In this document: in pieces, positions 38,195-47,457 of the stretch
How positions within the stretch are numbered: the first letter of the stretch is position 1
Layout: every line of letters starts with the position of its first letter
Assembly (NCBI RefSeq): GCF_002849655.1
Contig: NZ_PDNW01000021.1
Span: forward strand, 1 to 63,888
DNA from: Pollutimonas subterranea
GTDB lineage: Bacteria > Pseudomonadota > Gammaproteobacteria > Burkholderiales > Burkholderiaceae_B
Reading direction: 5' to 3'
Length of the DNA stretch: 63,888 nucleotides
The notes under the pieces: model-generated
Databases searched by the model: none
The model's input: the letters and a program-made list of their open reading frames with translations, nothing else
Told to the model about the DNA's origin: nothing
Program-made: the position numbers and the translations under genes

Positions 38195-39859
38195 ATGGAA
38201 CGCATCTGGCTTGATCATTACCCGCCGGGCATACCGGCCGACATCACCGACCAGGCGAACGCCTATGGTTCGCTCGTGGCCATGTTCGAGGAAAGCTGTA
38301 CGCGGTTCTCGGAAAACACCGCTTACAACAGCATGGGCACGACGCTGAGCTATGCCGAACTGGACACCCATTCACGCCATTTCGCGGCATGGCTTCAGGC
38401 CATCGGTGTGCAAAAAGGCGATCGCGTGGCATTGATGCTGCCCAACGTGCTGCAGTACCCGATCTGCCTGTTCGGGGCTCTACGTGCCGGCGCCGTGGTC
38501 GTCAATACCAACCCGCTCTATACCGCCGCCGAACTGACGCATCAGTTATCCGACTCGGGTGCTGCAACAATCATCATCGCCGAGAACTTTGCCGCCACCC
38601 TGGAGAAAGCGCTGCCCGACACCGCAATCAAGAATATTGTCGTTACCTCGATAGGCGAGATGCTGGGTACAGTCAAAGGCGCAATTACCAACCTGGTTGT
38701 CCGGCACGTGAAGAAGTTGGTTCCCCCGTGGAAGCTGCCCGGTACGATAAGCCTGAAGCAGGCACTCAAGGCCGGCAAGGAAGCGTCATATAAACCCGTG
38801 ACGCTCGGCCATGGCGACCTGGCATGCCTGCAGTACACAGGCGGCACGACTGGAGTGGCAAAAGGCGCCATGCTTACACACGGCAACCTGGTTTCCAACG
38901 TATGCCAGGCCCATGCCTGGGTCAAGCCTTATACAAGCGAAGGCAAGGAATGCATCATTACAGCCTTGCCTCTCTACCATATCTTTGCGCTGACAGCCAA
39001 TTGCCTGACCTTCATGAAACTGGGCGCGGAAAACCTGCTCGTCATTAACGCGCGCGACATTCCCGACCTGATCAAGAACATGGGCAAGGTCAAGTTCACC
39101 GCCATCACCGGCGTGAATACTCTGTTCAATGCCCTGCTTAACAATCCTGAATTTGCCAAGCTTGATTTTTCGTCGTTGCAGCTTACGCTGGGTGGCGGGA
39201 TGGCGGTGCAGGAAGTCATCGCGCAGCGCTGGTTAAAGACCACCGGCAAGCCTTTGGCCCAGGCCTATGGCCTTACCGAGACCTCGCCTGCCGTTACGAT
39301 CAATCCCCTGGACAAGGTGACGTTCAACGGATCGATAGGTCTACCGGTGCCATCCACCGAAATCTCCATACGGGACGACCAGGGAAAGGAGCAAGCCCAG
39401 GGTGAAAGCGGGGAAATCTGTGTGCGGGGGCCCCAAGTGACGCCCGGATACTGGAACCGCCCGGACGAGACCGAAAAAGCGTTCGAACCAGACGGATTCC
39501 TGCGCACCGGCGATATCGGCTATGTCAATCCCGAAGGCTACGTCTTTATCCTGGATCGCAAGAAAGACATGATCCTGGTATCGGGATTCAATGTCTACCC
39601 CAATGAGGTCGAAGCGGTTGCCATGCAGCATCCGGATGTCCGGGAGGCGGCAGCCATTGGCGTACCCGACGAACATTCCGGCGAGGTCGTAAAGCTGTTT
39701 GTCATCCGCAAGAACAATACGCTTACTGAAGAAGCGCTTATCAAGCACTGTCGCAGCATGCTCACCGGCTACAAGGCGCCCAAATCAGTCGAGTTCCGGG
39801 ACGATTTTCCACGCACCAACGTGGGCAAGATTCTGCGGCGTGAGCTAAGAATGCCGTAG
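38195..39859 (+). CDS. fadD: Long-chain fatty acid--CoA ligase
   Basis: Activates fatty acids with ATP and CoA, feeding the beta-oxidation genes nearby. The 554 residues show the adenylate-forming motifs: YTGGTTGVAKGAMLTHGNLV (P-loop-like), QAYGLTETSPAV, the aspartate in LRTGDIGYV, and DRKKDMILVSGFNVYPNEVE. The start at MERIWLDHYPPG follows GGGGAGA. It is divergent from cheB across 182 bases; a degenerate PsrA-like box (CAAAC TACT GTTCT, 38123-38136) lies upstream. Confidence 0.93.
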   Translation: MERIWLDHYPPGIPADITDQANAYGSLVAMFEESCTRFSENTAYNSMGTTLSYAELDTHSRHFAAWLQAIGVQKGDRVALMLPNVLQYPICLFGALRAGAVVVNTNPLYTAAELTHQLSDSGAATIIIAENFAATLEKALPDTAIKNIVVTSIGEMLGTVKGAITNLVVRHVKKLVPPWKLPGTISLKQALKAGKEASYKPVTLGHGDLACLQYTGGTTGVAKGAMLTHGNLVSNVCQAHAWVKPYTSEGKECIITALPLYHIFALTANCLTFMKLGAENLLVINARDIPDLIKNMGKVKFTAITGVNTLFNALLNNPEFAKLDFSSLQLTLGGGMAVQEVIAQRWLKTTGKPLAQAYGLTETSPAVTINPLDKVTFNGSIGLPVPSTEISIRDDQGKEQAQGESGEICVRGPQVTPGYWNRPDETEKAFEPDGFLRTGDIGYVNPEGYVFILDRKKDMILVSGFNVYPNEVEAVAMQHPDVREAAAIGVPDEHSGEVVKLFVIRKNNTLTEEALIKHCRSMLTGYKAPKSVEFRDDFPRTNVGKILRRELRMP

Positions 39860-39877
39860 CGGCACAGGAAACCGCAA

Positions 39878-40525
39878 CTATTGCGCAACAGGAAAATGTA
39901 GGACCGCTCCTGTCAGGGACTGGAGTTCCTCATCAGAGATATCGACTAATTTTTCTATAACTTGCATCCCCTGGGGCGCTGACTCGATAACGGCTAAGTC
40001 GGTGTAAACGCGAGACACAACACCCAACCCTGTAACCGGCAATGTACATTTCTCGACGATCTTAGGTGTGCCGTCTTTGGCATTGTGCTCCATCAGGATA
40101 AACACCTTTTTGGCGCCCACCGCCAAGTCCATGGCACCGCCTACAGCAGGGGGCTCTCCTGGCCTGCCCAGCGACCAATTCGCCAGGTCACCCGTCGACG
40201 ACACTTGCATGCCGCCCATTATGCATAGGTCCAAATGGCCGCCACGCATAATGGCGAACGAGTCGACATGGTGGAAAAAAGCACCGCCTGTCAACAGGGT
40301 GACGGGCTTTTTTCCGGCATTGATCATTTCCAGATCAATTTCGTTTTCTGGAGCTGACGGGCCCATACCCAATATGCCATTTTCGCTGTGCAGCAAGATT
40401 TCGTCAGCAGGATCCAGGTAGTTTGCTACTAGTTCCGGCATGCCGATGCCGATATTGACGTAGCTGCCCGGTGCGATGTCCTTGGCTAGGCGTTGAGCCA
40501 TTTGTTGGCGTGTCAGTCTCTGCAT
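39878..40525 (-). CDS. 3-oxoacid CoA-transferase subunit B (PcaJ/DcaJ-like)
   Basis: Beta subunit that carries the catalytic glutamate: in LLHSENGILGMGPSAPENE the Glu of SENG forms the acyl-CoA anhydride. Other family motifs are GSYVNIGIGMPELVANYL and GGHLDLCIMGGMQVSSTGDL. 215 residues. It follows subunit A after 8 bases and is the last gene of the operon. The pair resembles 3-oxoadipate:succinyl-CoA transferases, which suggests activation of a dicarboxylic acid, but acetoacetate-type substrates are possible. Confidence 0.9.
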   Translation of the reverse strand: MQRLTRQQMAQRLAKDIAPGSYVNIGIGMPELVANYLDPADEILLHSENGILGMGPSAPENEIDLEMINAGKKPVTLLTGGAFFHHVDSFAIMRGGHLDLCIMGGMQVSSTGDLANWSLGRPGEPPAVGGAMDLAVGAKKVFILMEHNAKDGTPKIVEKCTLPVTGLGVVSRVYTDLAVIESAPQGMQVIEKLVDISDEELQSLTGAVLHFPVAQ

Positions 40526-40533
40526 AGCCTGCC

Positions 40534-41214
40534 TCAGCTTGAAATTTGTGGATTTGGAATTTCGACCACGCGGTTAACAAAAATGCCTGGCGTAACAATG
40601 TTCTCGGGATCCAGCTCGCCCAGTTCCACTTTTTGCTTGACTTGAACGATGGTCGTCTTTGCCGCCATGCACATGACCGGACCGAAGTTCCGGGCTGCTT
40701 TGCGATAAACCAGGTTCCCCCAGCGATCACCCTTTTGCGCCAGCACCAGGGCGAAATCACCGCGGATGGGGGACTCAAACACATAAAACTCGCCATCGAT
40801 TTCGCGCACTTCTTTACCCTTAGCTAAATCGGTGCCGTAGCTGGTGCGCGTGAAAAATCCGCCGATACCGGCCCCGGCTGCGTGCAGACGCTCGGCAATA
40901 GTGCCCTGCGGCACGCATTCCAGCTCGATCCGGCCTTCTTTATACATTTGATTGAATACATGCGAATGGCTTGCCTTGGGGAAAGAACAAATCATTTTCC
41001 GCACCCGTCCGGCCTTGATCAACGCAGCCAGACCCACTTCGAAATTGCCCGCATTGTTATTGACGATGGTCAGGTCGGTCGCCCCCTGATCTATCAAGGC
41101 ATGGAGCAATTCGGTCGGATGCCCGGCCCCCCCGAATCCCCCTACCAATACGGTCGCACCGTCGAACACATCGACCACGGCCTCATGCGCATTGTCCACA
41201 AACTTGTTTACCAT
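40534..41214 (-). CDS. 3-oxoacid CoA-transferase subunit A (PcaI/DcaI-like)
   Basis: Alpha subunit of a family-I CoA-transferase. It is very similar in pattern to Pseudomonas PcaI: DGATVLVGGFGGAGHPTELL, TIVNNNAGNFEVGLAALIKA, GRVRKMICSFP, KGDRWGNLVYRKAARNFGP and VELGELDPENIVTPGIFV. 226 residues. Located between the SDR gene and subunit B in an operon for stepwise oxidation of an acyl-CoA. Confidence 0.9.
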   Translation of the reverse strand: MVNKFVDNAHEAVVDVFDGATVLVGGFGGAGHPTELLHALIDQGATDLTIVNNNAGNFEVGLAALIKAGRVRKMICSFPKASHSHVFNQMYKEGRIELECVPQGTIAERLHAAGAGIGGFFTRTSYGTDLAKGKEVREIDGEFYVFESPIRGDFALVLAQKGDRWGNLVYRKAARNFGPVMCMAAKTTIVQVKQKVELGELDPENIVTPGIFVNRVVEIPNPQISS

Positions 41215-41268
41215 TACTTGCTCTTGTCCCTACTGTTGAATTCACCTATGGTTATCGCCAGAGGCTAT

Positions 41269-42039
41269 TTACGCGCTTGCCCCGCCATCAATTACTATGG
41301 CCTGGCCCGTAATATGGCGGGAAGCCTCCGAAGCCAGGAATATTGCGACGCCTTTCAGATCGTCTTCGCCCCCTATGCGTCCCAACGGGATACGGTCCAG
41401 CAGGCTTTGGCCCAACTGCTCGATCAGATTGTCAGCCAACTTTGACGAAAAAAACCCGGGGCAAATCGCGTTGACGTTGATGTTGTGTTGGCCCCATTCG
41501 CAGGCCAGGGTGCGGGTGAAATTGACTGCAGCCGCCTTGGAGGTGTTGTAGCCTATGGTAGTAACGCCCTTCACCGTACCGCGCAGCCCGGCTGCTGAGG
41601 CGATATTTATGATCTTACCGTGTTGCCGCGGGATCATCACGCGCTTGCCGACTTCGCGGCACAAATAGAATAGTGCATTGATATTCAGGTCCATCAGCTT
41701 GTGCCACGCGGCATCGGGGTAGTCTTCGGCCGGAGCGCCCCAGGTCGCGCCCGCGTTATTCACCAGAATATCGATAGTGCCATAGTGCTCCAGAACCTGA
41801 TCCACCATACCCGGTATGGTATCGAACTGAGCCAGATTGTTGACAATGGCAATCACTTCGACGCCCCGCTGTTCCAAGTGGGCGCGGGCCTCTTCCAGTT
41901 CTTGGGGCTTACGTGCCGTAATGGCCAGCTTGCAGCCCATTTCACCTAGCGCCTCGGCAATTTGCAGTCCCAGGCCACGCGAACCACCGGTAATCAGGGC
42001 CACCTGGCCGTCTAGTTTGAACAGTTCCTTCACGCTCAT
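41269..42039 (-). CDS. Short-chain dehydrogenase/reductase
   Basis: NAD(P)-dependent Rossmann enzyme of 256 residues. Seen are the cofactor motif TGGSRGLGLQIAEALG, NNAG in DILVNNAGATWG, the catalytic serine in NIASAAGLRG, and YNTSK (Tyr and Lys of the active site). The start MSVKELFKLDGQVALITGG lies 23 bases behind the thiolase stop; a longer in-frame version would overlap the thiolase and is rejected. Probably acts on a 3-hydroxyacyl intermediate of the operon's substrate. Confidence 0.87.
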   Translation of the reverse strand: MSVKELFKLDGQVALITGGSRGLGLQIAEALGEMGCKLAITARKPQELEEARAHLEQRGVEVIAIVNNLAQFDTIPGMVDQVLEHYGTIDILVNNAGATWGAPAEDYPDAAWHKLMDLNINALFYLCREVGKRVMIPRQHGKIINIASAAGLRGTVKGVTTIGYNTSKAAAVNFTRTLACEWGQHNINVNAICPGFFSSKLADNLIEQLGQSLLDRIPLGRIGGEDDLKGVAIFLASEASRHITGQAIVIDGGASA

Positions 42040-42062
42040 ATCATTTTCCTGTTTTGCGTGGC

Positions 42063-43241
42063 TCAAGCGACTTCGAACAGGCCAGCCGCGCCTTGGCCGC
42101 CGCCTATGCACATTGTTACCACCACATACTTGGCTCCGCGGCGCTTTCCCTCGATCAGGGCATGGCCGGTAAGCCGGCTGCCCGACACGCCATACGGATG
42201 GCCTACGGCGATAGCTCCGCCATTCACGTTGAGGAGTTCGTCGGGGATGCCCAGCCGGTCGCGACAATACAGCACCTGGCAGGCAAAGGCTTCATTCAGT
42301 TCCCACAAGCCGATGTCATGCATCTTCAAGCCGTTTCTTTCGAGCAGGCGAGGCACGGCAAATACCGGGCCTATGCCCATTTCATCAGACTCGCAGCCGG
42401 CCACTGCAAAGCCTCGGAAAATACCCAATGGCTGCAAGCCTTTGCGCTCCGCCAGTTTCGCATCCATGACGACGCAAGCTGAAGCGCCATCGGAAAATTG
42501 GCTGGCATTGCCGGCGGTAATCACACCACCAGGGAAGACGGGTCGTATTTTCGACACCCCTTCGAGCGTAGTGTCTGCGCGTATGCCTTCGTCGGCAGCA
42601 ATGGTGACTTGACGCGTGCTGATTCGCCCCGTGGCCTTGTCGACGATGCCCATATTGGTGGTCATGGGCACGATTTCATCGTTGAACAGCCCCGCCGCCT
42701 GAGCCGCCGCAGCGCGCTGCTGACTGCGCGCTCCGTATTCATCTTGGGCATCTCGGGAAATCCCATAGCGCTTGGCTACGGTTTCGGCGGTTTGCAACAT
42801 GTTCCAGTACAGTTCAGGCTTGTGCTCGATCAGCCAGGGATCGCGGCGCATGTGCATATTGGCTTCGTTCTGCACACAAGAGATGCTTTCCACGCCGCCA
42901 GCCACCATCACCGGAACTTGCTCGGTCATCACACGCTGCGCCGCCAATGCAATGGCTTGCAAACCGGACGAACAAAAACGATTGATGCTCAAGCCGGCTG
43001 TCGTGACCGGCAGGCCGGCCCGCAACGCGATGGCCCGGGCAATATTGCCGCCAGTCGTGCCTTCAAGGTTCGTCGCACCCATGATGACATCTTCGACCTC
43101 GGCCGGGTCAATACCGGCGCGCGCCACGGCATGCTCGACGGCATGTCCGCCCAACGTGGCACCGTAGGTCATGTTGAATGCGCCCCGCCATGATCTGGCT
43201 AGGCCTGTCCTGGCGGTTGAGACAATAACTGCTTCTTTCAT
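42063..43241 (-). CDS. Acetyl-CoA acyltransferase (thiolase)
   Basis: 392-residue thiolase of the degradative class with the nucleophile Cys90 ([13 protein letters not shown]), [13 protein letters not shown], the histidine in [10 protein letters not shown] and the second cysteine in [15 protein letters not shown]. It is the second gene of the operon, 39 bases behind the multifunctional enzyme. It should cleave the 3-ketoacyl-CoA made by the preceding enzyme, or the CoA ester of a 3-oxo dicarboxylate. Confidence 0.9.
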   Translation of the reverse strand: MKEAVIVSTARTGLARSWRGAFNMTYGATLGGHAVEHAVARAGIDPAEVEDVIMGATNLEGTTGGNIARAIALRAGLPVTTAGLSINRFCSSGLQAIALAAQRVMTEQVPVMVAGGVESISCVQNEANMHMRRDPWLIEHKPELYWNMLQTAETVAKRYGISRDAQDEYGARSQQRAAAAQAAGLFNDEIVPMTTNMGIVDKATGRISTRQVTIAADEGIRADTTLEGVSKIRPVFPGGVITAGNASQFSDGASACVVMDAKLAERKGLQPLGIFRGFAVAGCESDEMGIGPVFAVPRLLERNGLKMHDIGLWELNEAFACQVLYCRDRLGIPDELLNVNGGAIAVGHPYGVSGSRLTGHALIEGKRRGAKYVVVTMCIGGGQGAAGLFEVA

Positions 43242-43280
43242 TCTGCCCTCACTATGCTTAACGCAGTGCTGTTCTATGGT

Positions 43281-45368
43281 TTACTTGAGCGCCTGGCCAG
43301 GCTCGGCGCATTGCAGCAACCGGGCTGGCTGCCAGAATTCCGCAGCCTTATCAGACTGGGCCGCGAAGCCCCGCATCGATCGCACGACATTGAACAGGCC
43401 AATCTGCTGCGCATAATGCATGGGACCGCCGCGATGCAAAGGAAAGCCGTAGCCGCTCAGGTAAACCACATCAATATCGGAAGCCCGCAAGGCAATGCCT
43501 TCTTCGAGTATCTTGGCGCCTTCATTGACTAGGGCATACACACAGCGCTCAACGATCTCACGATCGGTATAGGTTCTGGTTGTGATGCCTTTTTCGGCAC
43601 GATAATCTTCAATAATCTTGTCGACCGCAGGATCCACGATGGGCGTGCGGTTGCCCGTTTCATAGCGGTACCAACCCGCTCCCGCTTTTTGTCCGTAGCG
43701 GCCTGTCTCGCAGAGCCGGTCAGCCACCGCAGAAAAATCAGCATCCGGATTTTCTGTCTGGCGGCGCTTGCGTATTGCCCAGCCTATGTCCAGTCCAGCT
43801 AAATCGCCCATCCGATATGGCCCCATGGCGAAACCAAAAGCTTCCAGTGCCTTGTCAATGGATTCGGGCGATGCGCCGCCCAGCAAGAGCTCTTCCGAGG
43901 CGGCGCGATAGCTGTTCAACATCCGATTACCGATAAAGCCGTCACAAACGCCTGACACGACTGGCTTCTTGTTAATTTTCTTAGCCAGCGCAATAGAAGT
44001 AGCCAGCACGTCTTTGGCAGTCTTGGCGCCCCGCACGATTTCCAGCAGCTTCATGACGTTGGCCGGACTAAAAAAATGCAGACCGATGACGTCTTCGGGG
44101 CGTTTGGTCAAAGCGGCGATCGCGTCCACATTGAGCGTAGAGGTATTCGAAGCCAGAATAGCGCCCGGCTTGACGACCGCGTCCAACGCCTTGAATACTT
44201 TTTCCTTCACGCCGAGTTCTTCAAACACGGCTTCGATCACCAGATCGACGTCCACCAGGTCTTCGTAGCGCAACGTGGTGCTTAGCAAAGCCATGCGCTC
44301 ATCAAGCTGCTCCTGCGTCAGGCGGCCACGCTTCATACTGTTTTCGTAGTTGCGCCTTATGGTGCCAACGCCACGGTCCAGTGCGGCCTGCTCGGCCTCG
44401 AGCAACATGACTGGAATGCCGGCGTTCAGGAAATTCATGCTGATGCCGCCGCCCATGGTGCCCGCGCCGATTACTCCTACCTTGTGAATATCGCGCAGCG
44501 GCGTATCGGCGGGCACGTCGGGGATTTTGGTGGCTGCACGCTCAGCCGCAAATACATGCCGCAACGCCAATGATTCGGGCGAATTCATCAGTTGCAAGAA
44601 CAATTTACGTTCGTTGGCCAGACCTTGATCGAAAGGCAAAGACGCGCTGCCGGCAACCGCTTCCAGGCATAGGCGCGGTGCCGGCTGATGCTTGCTGGCT
44701 GCGGCAATATTCTTTCGGGCGACTTGCAGGAAAGCCTGAGCGTCAGGTTGCGTCACGTTCAGGTCGCGAATGCGTTTCAAAGGTGTACTCTGGCGCACGA
44801 GTTCTTTTGCGAATTCAGTGGCGGCTTCAACCACCGACGTCTCGACCACACGGTCAAACAAAGGCGTATCGGCCAGCGTAGACGCCTTGACAATAGACCC
44901 CGTGACAATCATGTCCAGCGCCGTTTCCAGGCCCAGCACGCGTGGCAAGCGCTGGGTTCCGCCACCGCCCGGCAAGAGTCCTAGGTTGACCTCCGGCAGG
45001 CCGACTTTGGCCTGGGCGGCAGCCACGCGAAAATGGGCCCCCAGAGCCAACTCCAGGCCACCCCCCAGGCACACGCCATCAATGGCTGCAACCACCGGCT
45101 TGCTTACCTGCTCGAGCACTTCAATGACGGTTCTAAGCGTGGGCTGCCAACCTGATTTGGGCGTGCCGAACTCGGTAATATCGGCGCCGCCGGAAAAAGC
45201 GCGCTCATTTCCTGTGAGGACGATGGCTGCGACCGCGGCATCGCCTTGAGCCTGATCCAACGCTTCGACTATGCCTTTGCGCACCGCAAAGCCTAGACCA
45301 TTGACGGGTGGATTTTGTAGGGTGATGCGGGCAATTCCGTCCACCACGTCGTAAAGTACAAGACTCAT
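43281..45368 (-). CDS. Enoyl-CoA hydratase / 3-hydroxyacyl-CoA dehydrogenase (FadB/PaaH-fused type)
   Basis: Bifunctional enzyme of 695 residues. The hydratase domain carries [20 protein letters not shown] and [20 protein letters not shown] with both acidic residues; the dehydrogenase domain begins [20 protein letters not shown] and contains [15 protein letters not shown] with the catalytic histidine. The C-terminal domain ends at [13 protein letters not shown]. This layout equals the short-chain bifunctional enzymes of betaproteobacteria. First gene of the operon; an IclR-type site lies 37 bases before the start. Confidence 0.92.
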   Translation of the reverse strand: MSLVLYDVVDGIARITLQNPPVNGLGFAVRKGIVEALDQAQGDAAVAAIVLTGNERAFSGGADITEFGTPKSGWQPTLRTVIEVLEQVSKPVVAAIDGVCLGGGLELALGAHFRVAAAQAKVGLPEVNLGLLPGGGGTQRLPRVLGLETALDMIVTGSIVKASTLADTPLFDRVVETSVVEAATEFAKELVRQSTPLKRIRDLNVTQPDAQAFLQVARKNIAAASKHQPAPRLCLEAVAGSASLPFDQGLANERKLFLQLMNSPESLALRHVFAAERAATKIPDVPADTPLRDIHKVGVIGAGTMGGGISMNFLNAGIPVMLLEAEQAALDRGVGTIRRNYENSMKRGRLTQEQLDERMALLSTTLRYEDLVDVDLVIEAVFEELGVKEKVFKALDAVVKPGAILASNTSTLNVDAIAALTKRPEDVIGLHFFSPANVMKLLEIVRGAKTAKDVLATSIALAKKINKKPVVSGVCDGFIGNRMLNSYRAASEELLLGGASPESIDKALEAFGFAMGPYRMGDLAGLDIGWAIRKRRQTENPDADFSAVADRLCETGRYGQKAGAGWYRYETGNRTPIVDPAVDKIIEDYRAEKGITTRTYTDREIVERCVYALVNEGAKILEEGIALRASDIDVVYLSGYGFPLHRGGPMHYAQQIGLFNVVRSMRGFAAQSDKAAEFWQPARLLQCAEPGQALK

Positions 45369-45400
45369 TAGCTTAGGCTCCGTGCAGTTTCAATTTAATC

Positions 45401-45423
45401 GTAGTTCTAATATGTAGAATTAC
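45401..45423. promoter_or_regulatory. Operator-like palindrome before the bifunctional enzyme gene
   Basis: GTAGTTCTA-ATATG-TAGAATTAC is an inverted repeat with 8 of 9 arm positions matching. Its 15-base core TTCTAATATGTAGAA shares the TTC-N9-GAA frame with a site at 47342-47356. It lies 33 bases ahead of the start codon. The neighbouring IclR-family regulator is the obvious candidate to bind it. Confidence 0.5.
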
Positions 45424-45455
45424 TGTTTGTTAGGCGATCTTTAGGCAAGGAGATG

Positions 45456-46274
45456 CTATCTCCCTGTGGATTCTTTCAGCTTTTGCACGAGATCGAGCAG
45501 CCTGGGCCTGACATCGTTGATCAGGAAGTCACTGGATAACTGAGAAGCCGGGCCACCACAATTGATGGCCATCACAGGAAAGTTTCCGCCCAACCTGACC
45601 CCAACGGCAATACCATTGACGTCTTTATTCCAATCGCCAAACGAGCAGGTACACCCAAGGCGGTGGTAATCAAGCAGTGACTGTTCAATACCATGCACAA
45701 TCGCCTGGCTGGCCTGCTCGTCTAGTTCTCGCACGCGCTCGATGATTTCCAGACGTTCTTGATCCGTAGCTTCTGCCAGATAGGCGCGCCCGATAGCGGA
45801 CGTTGCAATGGGTATGCGCGACCCCACGTCCATGCTTAAGGTCAGAGCCGCCCTGCTACGGCTATTCTCGATATAGAGCATCGACAAGCGATCACGCACC
45901 CCCAGTGTTACCATGCCTTGAGAAAAATCAGCCACTTCTTGCATCCAGGGCTTAGCCACCTGGCCGATATCCAACTTTGCCAGCATGCCCACGCCCAGCG
46001 CCAAGGTAGCGACACCCAGGCAATACTTGCCGCTGTTTTCGTCGGTCGCGAGATAACCTAGGCGAATAAGGGTAGACGTCAGCCGGGAAACTGTCGACTT
46101 GGGCAAGCCACAGCTTTTAGCGATCTCCTGATTGCTCAATACCTTGTTACCCGAACGGAAACACGCCAGTACCTCAAGCCCGCGGGCAAGCGCCGTCACA
46201 AAGTGACGGTCTTGCGCCCTTTGCATTTCAATACCGGCAGGTGCCATTCGTGTGCTCTCGCGCTGTTGAGTCAC
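45456..46274 (-). CDS. IclR-family transcriptional regulator
   Basis: 272 residues with the N-terminal winged helix (LSNQEIAKSCGLPKSTVSRL then TSTLIRLGYLAT) and the C-terminal IclR effector domain (MLYIENSRSRAALTLSMDVG, RIPIATSAIGRAYLA, and CSFGDWNKDVNGIAVGVRLG). The closest pattern is the PcaR/PcaU group, which controls aromatic and dicarboxylate breakdown. It follows the Bug protein gene after 7 bases, so both are cotranscribed, and it stands between the operon it likely controls and a divergent acyl-CoA dehydrogenase. Confidence 0.9.
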   Translation of the reverse strand: MTQQRESTRMAPAGIEMQRAQDRHFVTALARGLEVLACFRSGNKVLSNQEIAKSCGLPKSTVSRLTSTLIRLGYLATDENSGKYCLGVATLALGVGMLAKLDIGQVAKPWMQEVADFSQGMVTLGVRDRLSMLYIENSRSRAALTLSMDVGSRIPIATSAIGRAYLAEATDQERLEIIERVRELDEQASQAIVHGIEQSLLDYHRLGCTCSFGDWNKDVNGIAVGVRLGGNFPVMAINCGGPASQLSSDFLINDVRPRLLDLVQKLKESTGR

Positions 46275-46281
46275 GATCTCG

Positions 46282-47244
46282 TCAGTCGTTTAATCCCAGG
46301 CTCTGGATAATGTCCTTTTCCGCCTTAAAGGTGGTTTCGGCAAATTTTGTGTAGGTTTGATTGTCCATGTAGAAGGTTCGTACACCATAGTTCTCGAGTA
46401 CCTTCTTGAAGGCTGGGTCGCTCATCGCAGTCTTAACGGCTTTGTCTAGTTTATCGACGATATCTTGCGGCATCCCCTTCGGACCAGCCAGACCCAATGG
46501 CGAAGGCACTTCAACATTGAAGCCGGCTTCCTTCATGGTGGGGACGTGCGAGAAAGCCTCGGGGCGTACATCAGCCGCGGTGGCCAAGACGCGAACTTTT
46601 CCGGACTGCATGAAAGGAAGGACGCTATTGGTGACCACAGCGACCTGGGTGTGTCCGCCTAATAAAGAGGCGATGGCTTCGCTATCGCCTTTATAAGGGA
46701 CATGTACGAACTTTATGCCATCGTCTTTGCCGAGCTTGGCCAGCACCACCTGATTTCCCGTAAAGCGGCCAGGCGTACCATATTCGATGCCACCAGGATT
46801 CTTTTTGGCGAAGCTGACCATGTCATTGATGGTCTTGAAAGGCGAGTCGGCAGCTACCGTAACCATAAAGTCGTAAGTCAGGAACGAAGCGATATAGGTC
46901 AGATCACGGATAGGATCGTAGCGGGTCTTTTGCAGATAAGGCTGGCGAAAAATACCAACCGGCGCCATGGTAAGCCGATAACCGTCCGGCTTGGTGTTCA
47001 TCATTTCTATCACGCCCATGGAGCCAGCTGCTCCCGGTTTGTTTTCAATAACAACCGGTTGCTTGAGTTGGCGCCCCAGGCTTTCGCCCAGCGCTCGCCC
47101 GACAACATCCGTGGTTCCACCGGGACCATAGGGCACGATGATGGTGATGGGCTTGTTTGGGTAGACGTCCTGGGCCTGAACCGCCGCAACAGGCGCTATG
47201 CTTGCTATTAACCCTGCGAATACTAGCGTTTCAAATTTGTTCAT
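46282..47244 (-). CDS. Bug/TctC-type tripartite tricarboxylate transporter binding protein
   Basis: Periplasmic solute receptor of 320 residues. Signal peptide ends near AAVQAQ; the mature part shows the family marks YPNKPITIIVPYGPGGTTDV, IENKPGAAGSMGVIEMM and VPYKGDSEAIASLLGGHTQV. No TctA/TctB membrane genes are in the window, a common situation for this expanded Alcaligenaceae family. The start MNKFETLV follows GAGGAGACATAC. In context it probably senses or imports the acid degraded by the adjacent operon. Confidence 0.9.
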   Translation of the reverse strand: MNKFETLVFAGLIASIAPVAAVQAQDVYPNKPITIIVPYGPGGTTDVVGRALGESLGRQLKQPVVIENKPGAAGSMGVIEMMNTKPDGYRLTMAPVGIFRQPYLQKTRYDPIRDLTYIASFLTYDFMVTVAADSPFKTINDMVSFAKKNPGGIEYGTPGRFTGNQVVLAKLGKDDGIKFVHVPYKGDSEAIASLLGGHTQVAVVTNSVLPFMQSGKVRVLATAADVRPEAFSHVPTMKEAGFNVEVPSPLGLAGPKGMPQDIVDKLDKAVKTAMSDPAFKKVLENYGVRTFYMDNQTYTKFAETTFKAEKDIIQSLGLND

Positions 47245-47341
47245 GTATGTCTCCTCTTTGTTTATTGGCAGTGGTGGCCTCGTTTGGTAGAAACGGGCCG
47301 ATTGGGACGGTGAATGCACCGTACTCCCGCTCTATTTTATG

Positions 47342-47356
47342 TTCCGTAGTACAGAA
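47342..47356. promoter_or_regulatory. Operator-like site in the divergent promoter region
   Basis: TTC-C-GTA-G-TAC-A-GAA is a 15-base palindrome. It shares the TTC-N9-GAA frame with the site at 45405-45419. It lies about 100 bases from each of the two divergent start codons (47244 and 47458), so one site could serve both. A second short repeat (TACAG ... CTGTA) overlaps it. Confidence 0.5.
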
Positions 47357-47457
47357 TACTATGCTGTATCGCAGATCGAATCAACGTAAAAAGATGCTAG
47401 CATGGACATTTCCTCCCATTTACGCTCAATCAATTCCGCTATGCAGAACCGAACGCT

